The position numbers and the translations under genes were made by a program. 64,000 nucleotides of DNA, taken from assembly GCA_002394335.1 (NCBI GenBank), contig DGTP01000014.1:1-64000 (forward strand). Reading direction: 5' to 3'. Of the stretch, positions 54,778 through 64,000 are shown piece after piece; position 1 is the stretch's first letter; each line of letters begins with the position of its first letter. The notes below the pieces were generated by a model. That model made no database searches. It saw nothing but the letters and a program-made list of their open reading frames with translations, and was not told the DNA's origin. The stretch comes from Bacteroidales bacterium UBA4333. GTDB lineage: Bacteria > Bacteroidota > Bacteroidia > Bacteroidales > Paludibacteraceae.

Positions 54778-54788
54778 TCGCCTAAATT

Positions 54789-57700
54789 ATGGCGAATGCG
54801 ATAAATATATGCAAGGCGTCTGCGGGAACAGGTAAGACTTTTACTCTCGCAGCGTATTATGTAGGGCTTCTTTTGTCAGGAGTCAGTTATCGCAATATCT
54901 TAGCTGTTACTTTCACCAACAAGGCTACAGCCGAAATGCGAGTTCGTATCTTAGGCTATCTCTATGCCATTGCCAATGGCGATCAGGAGGTGCAGCCTTT
55001 TTTGCAGAAAGCCCTGCGTACCGACCATATTGCGCATCCCGAGGAAATCCGCACTCGGGCAGCTGCCTGTTTTGAGCAGATGCTTTTGGATTTTGACAGC
55101 GTGCAGGTGCAGACGATCGACTCTTTTCTCCTGACCCTTTTGTCCGGCATGGCAAGTGTGCTCAGAATGTCCACCGGCATGACAACTGAACTGGATAGCG
55201 ATTTTATTATCTCCCGTGCTGTTGACAAGCTCCTTACCGTAGGCATGACACCGGAAGTGGAGAGGTTGCTCAAGAGATACCTGCATGTGCAGCTGGATAG
55301 CGAACGTACATGGGATGTGCGGGCTGCTATTCGTGATATGGGGCTCAAACTCTATCAGGAGCAGGTGCAGATGCTTGAGGCGGAACACAAGATAGTCTTT
55401 GATGCCGCTTCTATAGAACGGTATCGCGCGCATCTGCTTGGCGAATGGAAAAACAATGCAGACCTTCGCACGCTGTCTTCCCTGTTGCAGAAAGCCCGTC
55501 CTATGATTCTGACGGAAAAACCGCATGGCAAGGATCTTATGAATGCCTGTTTGCGTTTGGAGCGTTCACTTTCCGAACCCGATAAAATCAAGTCGGCTGA
55601 CTTGTTCCGAGGTATGACCGATGCGCAACTGGCAGCGACTCCAAAGTGGAAAGAACAGCCCGCTGAGGCTGTTTCGGCAATGGTGCAGGCAACCGAACTG
55701 GCGAAGAAACTTCGTGAAACCTATCTGACCATCAAACTAAGTATCGGATTCAGCTACGAAATGCAACTGATGAGCGCTCTGCGCATCTTGATTGCGGAGA
55801 CCCTTACCGAACAGAACAGTGCGCTCTTGGCGCAGACTGCCAGTATTCTTCATCAAGCTCTGCAAGCCGGCGATGCCGATTTTATCTTGGAGAAAGCGGG
55901 TATTCGGTATCATCATATTCTCATAGACGAGTTTCAGGACACCAGCCGTCTGCAATGGCGCGTTTTTCGTCCTTTGATAGACGAATTGCTCGCTGCCGGA
56001 GGTAATAGTGTGCTCATCGTAGGCGATATCAAACAGAGTATCTACCGTTGGCGAAACGGCGACTGGAGCATCATGCAATCCCTCAGCGGAAAGGAGGAGA
56101 AACTGGTTCGTAATTTCCGTAGCCGGAGAGTGGTTGTGGAGCAGAACCTGAAGCTTTTTGACCATATTATAGCCTCCGAAGATGAGGTTCGCAAGCCGCT
56201 TTACCAAAGTATCTACGGCGAAGGCTATGAGCCGGATAAAATATCTTCTTTCTACCGTTCAGGCAAAGAGGGCGGGTTGGTTCGTTTCCGTGCATTTGTA
56301 CAAGAGAAACGAGATCCGGAGCAAGTCATTCTTGATATGTTCCGTACAATGGAGCAACTTCTCTCTCAGGGTGCTTTCCCGGAGCAGTTGTTGATCCTTG
56401 TCCGCGGGCATAAAGAGGCTCAACTCATCGCTGAGTCTCACGCCCTTCTCTCGCCAGAGGAGTATCCTCTGCTCAGCCGTGCTGCAATGGTGGATGCTTC
56501 CAGTTATCAGCTCCGTGCGGCTCGTTCTGTGCAAGCGGTTATCAATGGAATGCGTTTTCTGCACACTTCCGATCGGCTTGCTGTGCAGATGGTGGTTCAA
56601 CTCACCCGGCGTCTCGATGCGCCACAGCGTCTGGAAGCAATGAATAGCCGCCTGCCGCTCTATGAACTGGTGAGCGAACTGATCCGGCTTCTCGTCTGTG
56701 ATGACGACGGGTGCTACCGAGGCGGAGAGATAGCCTATATTAACTGCCTTCTGGATTCCGTCCGCTCATATGTGGCTAAATTCGGTTCCGATATAGAGCA
56801 GTTCCTGCATTACTGGGAAGACAAACTCCAGTCGCAATCCATACCTTCTCCTACTGCAAAATCTATCCGAATAATGACAATCCATGCCAGCAAGGGACTT
56901 GAGGCGCAGACGGTCTTCATTCCGTTCTGCCAATGGTCCAAAGAGGTGGACAAATACAATACAGTCTGGTGCGAAGCAGCCATTCCCAGGGAAGACGGAT
57001 CTTCCATGGGATTTCTGCCTATACAGGACGGTAAAGAGGCCTTGGAGTCTGCATACAGGATATCGATGATAGAGGAGCACGAGAAAGAGCGCATTGAGAA
57101 TCTTAATATGTTGTATGTGGCACTCACGCGCGCAGTGGACAATCTCTATGTATCCGCTATCTTCCGCCGCACCAAATCAGCGGGAGTGGAAAAATCTCAT
57201 GTAGGCGATTACATCGCTAAAGCATGGGGGACGGAACTCGATGATATAGAGGCGGGCAATTTTGCCGAAGTAACATTCGGGACACCCGTTATTGCAGATC
57301 TCAAAGACAAGGAACAAGGGCTTTTTGAGTTCTCCTCTTCTCCTGAAACAGAAGTAACGCTATGGAGCAATGGCGACCGGGTTCGGTTTGTACAATCCCA
57401 AGAGTGCATGCGCTATCTGGAAATGGGAGAAGAAGCAGACCAGCGTGCCGCACGTATTGACGAAGGTAATCTTTGCCACGAGATTTTTGCGCAGATGCGT
57501 ACTATATCCGACTTGCCCGGAGTACTTGATGATTTTGAAAGCCAAGGGCTTATCCAATCCAACGAGCAACGGCTTACCATCGAGGCACTTATCAATAATG
57601 CCTGGACCAACGAAAAGATGAAAGACTGGTTCACCAATCCTTGGACTGTTGATTGCGAACAAGCTATTTTCATGCATGGAAAGGAATACCGTCCTGACCG

Positions 57701-57881
57701 CGTAATGACCGACAAAGCGACTTCGAGAGCCATCGTTCTTGACTATAAGTTCGGGCATGAAGACAAATCCTATTTTGAGCAAGTGCGCACATATATGCAC
57801 GCAATGGAACTCTTGGGATACGAACATGTGGAGGGCTATCTCTGGTATGCCCGACAAGGCAAATTGACCCCTGTTAAATGA
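54789..57881 (+). CDS. AddA-like helicase-nuclease subunit
   Basis: 1030 residues. UvrD/Rep helicase motifs: ASAGTGKTFTLA at 11-22, VTFTNKATAEMR, DEFQDTSRLQW and LYVALTRAVDNLY. The C-terminus carries a PD-(D/E)XK nuclease motif (PDRVMTDKATSRAIVLDYKFG). This is the AddA side of the AddAB double-strand-break resection complex. It overlaps the AddB-like gene by 4 bp. Confidence 0.92.
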   Translation: MANAINICKASAGTGKTFTLAAYYVGLLLSGVSYRNILAVTFTNKATAEMRVRILGYLYAIANGDQEVQPFLQKALRTDHIAHPEEIRTRAAACFEQMLLDFDSVQVQTIDSFLLTLLSGMASVLRMSTGMTTELDSDFIISRAVDKLLTVGMTPEVERLLKRYLHVQLDSERTWDVRAAIRDMGLKLYQEQVQMLEAEHKIVFDAASIERYRAHLLGEWKNNADLRTLSSLLQKARPMILTEKPHGKDLMNACLRLERSLSEPDKIKSADLFRGMTDAQLAATPKWKEQPAEAVSAMVQATELAKKLRETYLTIKLSIGFSYEMQLMSALRILIAETLTEQNSALLAQTASILHQALQAGDADFILEKAGIRYHHILIDEFQDTSRLQWRVFRPLIDELLAAGGNSVLIVGDIKQSIYRWRNGDWSIMQSLSGKEEKLVRNFRSRRVVVEQNLKLFDHIIASEDEVRKPLYQSIYGEGYEPDKISSFYRSGKEGGLVRFRAFVQEKRDPEQVILDMFRTMEQLLSQGAFPEQLLILVRGHKEAQLIAESHALLSPEEYPLLSRAAMVDASSYQLRAARSVQAVINGMRFLHTSDRLAVQMVVQLTRRLDAPQRLEAMNSRLPLYELVSELIRLLVCDDDGCYRGGEIAYINCLLDSVRSYVAKFGSDIEQFLHYWEDKLQSQSIPSPTAKSIRIMTIHASKGLEAQTVFIPFCQWSKEVDKYNTVWCEAAIPREDGSSMGFLPIQDGKEALESAYRISMIEEHEKERIENLNMLYVALTRAVDNLYVSAIFRRTKSAGVEKSHVGDYIAKAWGTELDDIEAGNFAEVTFGTPVIADLKDKEQGLFEFSSSPETEVTLWSNGDRVRFVQSQECMRYLEMGEEADQRAARIDEGNLCHEIFAQMRTISDLPGVLDDFESQGLIQSNEQRLTIEALINNAWTNEKMKDWFTNPWTVDCEQAIFMHGKEYRPDRVMTDKATSRAIVLDYKFGHEDKSYFEQVRTYMHAMELLGYEHVEGYLWYARQGKLTPVK

Positions 57882-60532
57882 ACGGATTTCTGCAACATAC
57901 AGCCGCTTCCATCTGTGAGCGATTAGGATGGGAAGCATTGCGGACAACCACGCTTGTCCTGCCTTCGCAGCGTGCCGGATTGATGCTCCGCGAAGAACTG
58001 CTTCAGCTTCAGCAGCGTTCGGGGAGAGAAGCTGTCTATGCCCCTACTGTACAGACACTCCGGCAGTTTCTTGATTCGCTCAGTCCCCTCTATGCGGAGG
58101 ACGAACTCAAAACAATCATGCGTCTCTATACTCTCTATCGCAAGCATATAGCATCAGAGGGTGATGAGATGCCGTTAGACCAATTCTACGGCTGGGGAAA
58201 GCAGATGATAGCCGATTTTACCAATATTGATGTCTCTATGCCGTTCTCTGAGGTCGAATCGTTCTTTAAGCATACAGTAGCGGCGCACGAACTCAACGAA
58301 TGGCAATTGGACCGCGATACGGAAGACCGTCTTCGCGCTTTGATCAAGCCGGATGCAGCTCCTGTGTCAGATGATGCGCTTTCGATTAGGAATCAGTATA
58401 AAACACTCTGGCGCAAACTCTATGAACTGTACCTTGCTTTGCATCAGCAGATGCTTGAGGAACACAAAGGTTATGAAGGAATGCGTTCACGTGCAATCCT
58501 GGACAATAAAGCAGAGGTAGAGCAGAGGCTAAGCAGACGTCAATTTGTTTTTGTAGGCTTTAACTATCTCCTGCCTGTCGAGCGCGAGATTATGGAACTT
58601 CTCAAAGACAGGTCTCTTTTCTACTGGGATTATGTACCTTCTTTCCCTGCCAACACCAAAGCCTTTTCCTTTGCCCGGCTCAACCAGAGTATCTTGGGTT
58701 CCGCCTCCGAGCCTAACACGTGGACTGCGCCCAAATCGGTAGATGTGATCTCTTGTCCTTCTTCTGCCGCACAAGCGCAATACGTGCATGACTGGCTGGC
58801 TTCCGCCTATAGAGAGAAAGGGCAGCATGTGGCTGTTGTGATCTGTGACGAGGGAATGTTGGAACCGGTTATCTATACACTGCCTACCATTCGTCTGGAA
58901 GGAAACGAGACGCCCGAACCGATTAATATCACCAAGGGTTTCCCGCTCCGCAACACCCGTGCGTTTGCCCGCGTGATAGCGTTGCTGGATGAAATGCAGG
59001 ATCTGACAGAACTCGAGACCCTTGCAGACCGTCTTGCACTCGCCAGCGAGGATGAAATGCCGGCTGAGGAGTCTTGGCATACACTACTTGCCCAAGAGGC
59101 GATGTTCCAAGTCCGTAAGTGCATCAACAGAATGCGAACCATGATTGCTTCCTATCCGGAAGTGCCTTTTACCGTCTCTCTCGTACGGATGTTACTTCGC
59201 CGGGAATTAGAGAGCGTGACGATGCCGTTTAATGGCGAACCCGTTACAGACCTCCAAGTGCTGGGGGTACTTGAGACGCGTGTACTGGATTTTGACAAGA
59301 TACTGATGCTTAACGTGGAGGAGGGTATTATCCCGCAGAAGAGCCATGATGTCAGTTTCATTCCATTCTATCTGCGCAAGGCTTATCATATGCAGACCGA
59401 TGATGAACGTGCTACGGTCTATGCTTATAATTTCTTCCGTCTCCTTAGCCGAACCCGCGAGGTGACGATGCTTTTTACCTCTGCCGAGGCAAATCCTAAC
59501 AGTAGAGGAGTCTCACGGTTTGTGTTGCAGATGTTAGCCTCCGATCTGTTCGATGTGCATAAGTATCAACTATCCGAATCTTCGCAGATCGAACCTGTAA
59601 CAACCGTTGAGGAGCAAATCGTTCCTTTCCGCCGGAATTACCTGTCGCCTTCCGCAATCAATACCTATGTCGATTGCCCGCGTAAGTTCTACTGGCAGTA
59701 TGTGAAAGGCTTGAGGGAGGAAGAACCGGCAGATGCCATCATGCCCCGTAATGAACTGGGTACCATGGTGCATGGTATCATGCAATACCTCTATTCCCAC
59801 TATCTGGGTTGTGACGGTTCTTCACCCAAACAAGTTTTGCCCGAACAGATCCATGCCCTCCTTCAGTCGGAGACCATCCTAAGCGAAGCACTCGACAAAG
59901 CTTATGAGCAGTCCGACTATATCCGTTCTGAGCAGACTATGGCGAACGAAGCCATCCTTCGTTATGTCACGCATATCCTGGAGCGCGATGAACAGGATGC
60001 CGCTCACGGACTGTTTATCTGGCAATTGGAGAAGAAATACCGTCTGCCTCTCGCCATCGTCGAATCTCTCGGCCAAGTGTATGTTGAGGGGACTGTGGAC
60101 AGGTTGGATATCGTAGGCGAGAGAGGACAAGAAGTGTTGCGTGTGATCGACTATAAGACAGGTAAGTACGATGAGAAGAAACTCACCGCTATGCCTGAAG
60201 AACTATTTGAGGACGAGACCAAATCATATATTCGTCAGACCCTGATCTATTCGGCGGCTGTCAATCACACTCTTTCTCCCAAGATGAAGATTGTGCCTAA
60301 TCTGTTCTTCTGCACCAAAGACATGCGTTCTCTTGATACGGGTATCGTTGTTGCAGGGGAGAAGATCAATGACTATCATACCATCAGTGAAAGCTTTGAG
60401 CAACAGTTAGTCTCGCTAACACAATCTATCTATAATGACCAATTCTTTGCACCGCAGACCAAGACTGAGACGTGCCATGCCTACTGTCCGTTCTTGCTTC
60501 TCTGCGGGCGCAAACCCGATACTGATAACTGA
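57878..60532 (+). CDS. AddB-like nuclease subunit
   Basis: 884 residues. A degenerate helicase-like N-terminus (TTTLVLPSQRAGLML) and a C-terminal nuclease: VEGTVDRLDIVG... VIDYKTG. Four cysteines suggest an iron-sulphur cluster: one in YVDCPRKFYW and three in CHAYCPFLLLCG. Partner of the AddA-like protein in recombination repair. Confidence 0.9.
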   Translation: MNGFLQHTAASICERLGWEALRTTTLVLPSQRAGLMLREELLQLQQRSGREAVYAPTVQTLRQFLDSLSPLYAEDELKTIMRLYTLYRKHIASEGDEMPLDQFYGWGKQMIADFTNIDVSMPFSEVESFFKHTVAAHELNEWQLDRDTEDRLRALIKPDAAPVSDDALSIRNQYKTLWRKLYELYLALHQQMLEEHKGYEGMRSRAILDNKAEVEQRLSRRQFVFVGFNYLLPVEREIMELLKDRSLFYWDYVPSFPANTKAFSFARLNQSILGSASEPNTWTAPKSVDVISCPSSAAQAQYVHDWLASAYREKGQHVAVVICDEGMLEPVIYTLPTIRLEGNETPEPINITKGFPLRNTRAFARVIALLDEMQDLTELETLADRLALASEDEMPAEESWHTLLAQEAMFQVRKCINRMRTMIASYPEVPFTVSLVRMLLRRELESVTMPFNGEPVTDLQVLGVLETRVLDFDKILMLNVEEGIIPQKSHDVSFIPFYLRKAYHMQTDDERATVYAYNFFRLLSRTREVTMLFTSAEANPNSRGVSRFVLQMLASDLFDVHKYQLSESSQIEPVTTVEEQIVPFRRNYLSPSAINTYVDCPRKFYWQYVKGLREEEPADAIMPRNELGTMVHGIMQYLYSHYLGCDGSSPKQVLPEQIHALLQSETILSEALDKAYEQSDYIRSEQTMANEAILRYVTHILERDEQDAAHGLFIWQLEKKYRLPLAIVESLGQVYVEGTVDRLDIVGERGQEVLRVIDYKTGKYDEKKLTAMPEELFEDETKSYIRQTLIYSAAVNHTLSPKMKIVPNLFFCTKDMRSLDTGIVVAGEKINDYHTISESFEQQLVSLTQSIYNDQFFAPQTKTETCHAYCPFLLLCGRKPDTDN

Positions 60533-60542
60533 AATACTCATC

Positions 60543-62393
60543 ATGAAACCTTACATTGACCATCAAGGCAACTCTCTACCGTATCCAAGGATTATCAACA
60601 TAATGCTTATGCTCGTGGGCGGATCACAGACTTTACGACTGCGTTTCTGGAGCCGCAAACCTCGTCATACAGCCGAGAAGACACTACGCGATATCTTGAC
60701 AATCTCGCGCGATACGGAATATGGGCGCGAACACCATTTCGACCGTATTCTATCGGCTACTTCTGCCGAAGACCTCTTCCGTTTATATCGGATGTATGTG
60801 CCTGTTAACGAGAGTTTTGAGACGCTTCGCCCCTATGTCGAGAAGCATATGAACGGGGAGCAGAATATCCTCTTCCCCGGTAAGCCGGATATGTATGCTA
60901 CCACCTCCGGCACTACTGCTGCCCCAAAATGGATACCAATGACCCACAAGTACTTGAAGGATGTGTATGGTAAGATGAGCCATGTGTGGACATGGAATTT
61001 TGTCAAGCATCGCAGCCGTATATTCGGCGGACATATATTCACCACTGTTGGCAAAGAATGCGAGGGGTATGCGCCGGACGGCACTATCTACGGAGCCGTC
61101 AGCGGTGTGCTCGTGCGTGATATTCCGCCTATTATCAAAAAACATTATACAGCTCCGGCGAGCGTCATGTCTATCGGCGACTACACGGCGCGTAACTATA
61201 CACTGATGCGTCTTGCTATGCAGCACCGTGATGTTACGCTTTGGGCAACCGCCAATCCCTCAACAATCCTTGAGCTCCTGCGTGTAGCGGGAGAGTATCA
61301 GCAGGAATTGATCCACGATATAGAATGCGGTACGCTGTCCGAGGATTTTGAGATACCCGATCTTATCCGTGAGGAACTTGAAGCTTATATGTCTCCTCGT
61401 CCCGAGAGAGCGGAAGAGTTGCGGCAGATACTTGCCGAGAAAGGCAAACTTGAACCCAAAGACTTCTGGCCCTTGCTGCAGTATCTCAGCACTTGGAAAT
61501 GCGGCAATACAAAGATCTATATGGACAAGTATGTTGATGCCTTTGATTGGACACGCACTTTCTATCAGGAGTTGGGGTATATTGCTACAGAATGCCGTTT
61601 CGGCTTCTCGCTTGACGATACTAACGAGTCTGTCCTCTTTCCGCATTTTCACTACTATGAGTTTGTACCCGAAGAGGAACTGGATCAGCCCCATAAGCAT
61701 TTTTTGCAGATCGACGAACTTGAACTTGGCAAACGCTATTGTGCCTATGTTACCACCTATTCAGGTCTCTATCGCTATAATATGAATGATTTAATAGAGG
61801 TCGGAGGATTTTATTACGGCACTCCTACGGTACATATGATTTCCAAGGTTAACGGTATTGTCTCCATGACCGGCGAGAAACTCTACGAACCCCAGTTTAT
61901 CGAAGCCGTTCACCAGGCGGAAGAGGAGACAGGAATCAAGACCAAGTTCTTTGTCGGTTTTGCTGATGTAGAACAGTCCTGCTACCATTTTTACTATGAG
62001 TTCGTTAATGAGAAGATCGTCCAGCAGCAGGCGGATGAGTTTACCAAAGTCGTAGATATCAAACTCCAGCAAATCAATATAGAGTATGAATCCAAGCGCC
62101 GGTCATTCCGGCTTGGCGAACCCCAAGCACACATTCTCCTCTCTAATGCCTATGCGCGATTCAAAGCCTCCTGCCTCAAGGATGGATTTAGAGACGGGCA
62201 GTTCAAGTTCAACCTCCTAATGCAGGACGAAAAACGGCGCAACAAATTCAACCTCATTCAGCGTCTTGAGACGCGCTTTGAGAAACTAAGTGAAGGAATT
62301 ATAGACAAAGCAGATAAAATAGATGAAAGACGCAAACAACGTGCTAAACGGCGTTCAAACCGTCGTGCTCGATCTGGACGGCACAATATATGA
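60543..62393 (+). CDS. GH3-family acyl-adenylating enzyme
   Basis: 616 residues from 60543. The nucleotide-binding motif YATTSGTTAAPKWIPMT, the AVVWATANPSTIL-like LWATANPSTILELL and the ACYVTTYSGLYRYNMND-like YCAYVTTYSGLYRYNMND segments place it in the GH3 family, which adenylates and conjugates carboxylic acids. In bacteria the substrate is unknown. The last 23 codons overlap the HAD gene in another frame and give a very basic tail (RRKQRAKRRSNRRARSGR). Confidence 0.86.
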   Translation: MKPYIDHQGNSLPYPRIINIMLMLVGGSQTLRLRFWSRKPRHTAEKTLRDILTISRDTEYGREHHFDRILSATSAEDLFRLYRMYVPVNESFETLRPYVEKHMNGEQNILFPGKPDMYATTSGTTAAPKWIPMTHKYLKDVYGKMSHVWTWNFVKHRSRIFGGHIFTTVGKECEGYAPDGTIYGAVSGVLVRDIPPIIKKHYTAPASVMSIGDYTARNYTLMRLAMQHRDVTLWATANPSTILELLRVAGEYQQELIHDIECGTLSEDFEIPDLIREELEAYMSPRPERAEELRQILAEKGKLEPKDFWPLLQYLSTWKCGNTKIYMDKYVDAFDWTRTFYQELGYIATECRFGFSLDDTNESVLFPHFHYYEFVPEEELDQPHKHFLQIDELELGKRYCAYVTTYSGLYRYNMNDLIEVGGFYYGTPTVHMISKVNGIVSMTGEKLYEPQFIEAVHQAEEETGIKTKFFVGFADVEQSCYHFYYEFVNEKIVQQQADEFTKVVDIKLQQINIEYESKRRSFRLGEPQAHILLSNAYARFKASCLKDGFRDGQFKFNLLMQDEKRRNKFNLIQRLETRFEKLSEGIIDKADKIDERRKQRAKRRSNRRARSGRHNI

Positions 62394-62943
62394 CAAGAGC
62401 GGTTTGGCTCGACGGATGGTCAGCCGTCTGTGGTGGAGTATCCCTCTTTTGACTGCGGAGCGTTTGGCGCGGCGTGCCGTCCGCAATCGCTTTTATGGTT
62501 CCAAAGAGGCGTTCTATCAGGCTTTCTTTGCGCAGATGGCGAAAGGGCATTGGTGGACTGCAGCCATGGCGGAGCGGTGGTATTATGCTTTTTTTATGCC
62601 GGCGATGATAGAGTTTATCCGTCGTTACCATTCGCCGCGTCCAGAGATCATGGCATTGATTCAGGAGGCAGATCGAAGGGGTATCCGTTTGGCTATATTC
62701 TCCGACTATGGCTGTGTTGAGCAGAAGCTCCGTGCTTTATCCATCTCTCCCGATCTGTTCGTTCTCTGTACCGATGCGCCCTCTATGGGAGGACTCAAAC
62801 CTGCAGTTAATGCCGTTAAAAATCTTATGACTTGTCTCCAAGCCGATCCGCTGACCACACTTTTTATCGGTGATCGGGACGACAAAGACGGTGCCAGTGC
62901 ACGTGTCGTCGGCGCCCGTTTCCTCCTGATTCCTAATAGCTAA
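62323..62943 (+). CDS. HAD-family hydrolase
   Basis: 206 residues. VVLDLDGTIYD (14-24) carries the nucleophile D17 and D19, followed by the LAIFSDYG motif and GDRDDKDGASA. The fold is of the phosphatase type, possibly phosphoglycolate-like. It starts 71 bp before the GH3 stop, so the DNA is read in two frames there. A later start would lose the catalytic motif. Confidence 0.87.
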   Translation: MKDANNVLNGVQTVVLDLDGTIYDKSGLARRMVSRLWWSIPLLTAERLARRAVRNRFYGSKEAFYQAFFAQMAKGHWWTAAMAERWYYAFFMPAMIEFIRRYHSPRPEIMALIQEADRRGIRLAIFSDYGCVEQKLRALSISPDLFVLCTDAPSMGGLKPAVNAVKNLMTCLQADPLTTLFIGDRDDKDGASARVVGARFLLIPNS

Positions 62944-62955
62944 TCCTAATCGCCA

Positions 62956-63807
62956 ATGAACAAACGTTATATAGATCTCAAAGTCACTCAGGGAACCTAT
63001 GTCCCGCCGGTGACATTGCCTTACCCGGAGGATAATCCTTTCGAGGGGATGTACAAACCTGTCTTTACCCACGAGGTCAAGGTCGATGCTTCGTATCCTT
63101 TTGTCAACGACTCATGTTCCATGAGGCGTGATAACTGGATTGTATATAATCTCATCCTGCGTTTTCTGATGCGCATAATGCTCCATGTCAAGATGGGACT
63201 GCGGTTCAAGGGACGTGAACGCCTCAAACCCTATAAGGATCTTCTCCGTTTGGGAGCAATCACCGTCAGCAACCATTGTTTCCGTCTTGATTGTCCGTGT
63301 GTACTCTTGGCAGTAAATGCTGCCCGAACAACCAAGATCCCTATGTTCGCACCCAATTTCGGTACGAAGGACGAGTGGTATATGCGTTCTGTTGGCGGTA
63401 TTCCTATTCCTCCTCACGAGGAAGGCATGACTGCCATGAAACGCTTCAACGAAGCTTTTGACGAGTTTCATCGTCGTGGCTACTGGTTTCATATTTTCCC
63501 GGAGACCAAACGCTGGGATTTCTACAAACCCGTCCGCCCTTTTCAGAAGGGTGCTTTTACTATGGCGTATAAGTATAACATGCCTATCATTCCCTGTGCT
63601 ATCACCTATCGTCCGCGCACAGGTATCTATCGCCTTTTTGCCCCCAAGGACATTCCGTTGCTGCAGGTAGAGATCGGCGAACCCATCATTCCCGATACTA
63701 CGCAGCCCCGCCGTGCGGAAGTGGATCGGCTTTGTACGCTTTCGCGCAACAGGATAATACAGATGGCAGGTATAACTCATAATACATGGGAGGAACAAGA
63801 TGCGTAA
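62956..63807 (+). CDS. PlsC-type acyltransferase
   Basis: 283 residues. The acyltransferase box N106-H107-x4-D112 (SNHCFRLD), the FPET box at 181-184, and a hydrophobic segment around 62-80. It probably acylates a lysophospholipid at the inner membrane. It overlaps the next gene by 8 bp. Confidence 0.87.
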   Translation: MNKRYIDLKVTQGTYVPPVTLPYPEDNPFEGMYKPVFTHEVKVDASYPFVNDSCSMRRDNWIVYNLILRFLMRIMLHVKMGLRFKGRERLKPYKDLLRLGAITVSNHCFRLDCPCVLLAVNAARTTKIPMFAPNFGTKDEWYMRSVGGIPIPPHEEGMTAMKRFNEAFDEFHRRGYWFHIFPETKRWDFYKPVRPFQKGAFTMAYKYNMPIIPCAITYRPRTGIYRLFAPKDIPLLQVEIGEPIIPDTTQPRRAEVDRLCTLSRNRIIQMAGITHNTWEEQDA

Positions 63808-64000
63808 GTTTTTGCCTTTAGTAGCCCTCGTGCTCTCGATGGTTATCTGGTCTGTCAGTGGAATTGCTATCAAGCATGCGTTGGCTGTGTTGCCACCGTT
63901 TACGATGATTATCATGCGTTTTGTGCCGTCAGTTCTGCTTATGCTGTGTATAGGTTTGCTGTTTCGGCATAATCCTCTCTTTGGTCTCCAGAGGCTGCAA
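63800..64000 (+). CDS. EamA/DMT-family transporter, 5' part
   Basis: 67 codons before the window edge. Starts MRKFLPLVALVLSMVIWSVS and contains PPFTMIIMRFVPSVLLML, the first two membrane helices of a drug/metabolite-type permease. The substrate cannot be inferred. Confidence 0.75.
   Translation, partial: MRKFLPLVALVLSMVIWSVSGIAIKHALAVLPPFTMIIMRFVPSVLLMLCIGLLFRHNPLFGLQRLQ

Overview
The window comes from a member of the Bacteroidales (phylum Bacteroidota). Thirteen promoters can be read by eye and all have the Bacteroidota form, a -33 TTG and a -7 TAnnTTTG. The proteins also fit: type IX secretion sorting domains (a gliding-type C-terminal domain and a type A C-terminal domain), a GldF-like permease, DUF4296 and DUF4861 lipoproteins, Bacteroidales-type gluconate 5-dehydrogenase, and AddA/AddB-like helicase-nucleases. 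I cannot name the genus. No rRNA, tRNA or CRISPR array was seen.

Positions 1-13,000 are accessory. They hold an AAA+ ATPase with a nuclease-like tail, a 1917-residue surface protein with InlB-type repeats, a small exported protein with a C-terminal PxGD/membrane/arginine tag, and a 677-residue surface protein. The surface-protein C-terminal halves are homologous, and the small protein is homologous to the N-terminus of the 677-residue protein. Between them sits a REP-associated tyrosine transposase (RAYT, HUH family) with three tandem arrays of a repeat spaced about 41-45 bp and centred on the palindrome GTCCCA-loop-TGGGAC. The transposase gene carries the repeat at its 5' edge, inside its reading frame and across its stop codon. 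Two more units lie near 27,200 between two convergent terminators. This RAYT plus tandem-array system is the most interesting part of the window.

Positions 13,000-24,500 are housekeeping genes on the + strand: a sugar-acid dehydrogenase, a DUF4861 lipoprotein, a 5'-nucleotidase-type hydrolase, a SIMPL protein, holA, a PrsW-like protease, metK-lspA-DUF4296 as overlapping genes, then rplM-rpsI and rpsB-tsf ending in a clear terminator. Positions 24,500-29,900 hold recQ and gltX (- strand) and two orphan + strand genes.

Positions 29,900-54,600 form an unbroken - strand block. Read in its own direction it runs: a biotin-dependent carboxyltransferase subunit, serC, serA, a protein with a gliding-type C-terminal domain, a secreted Dcp-type peptidase, a 3211-residue repeat protein with a type A sorting domain, an outer-membrane barrel, pheT, prfC, a nucleoside permease, gldF and a phosphodiesterase. 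Most gaps are under 50 bp. Positions 54,789-64,000 are a + strand group: AddA-like and AddB-like subunits, a GH3-family adenylating enzyme, a HAD phosphatase, a PlsC-type acyltransferase and the start of an EamA-type transporter cut by the window edge.

A second genome-wide theme is short stuttering words that recur at gene borders and, in recQ and gltX, in frame inside conserved genes.
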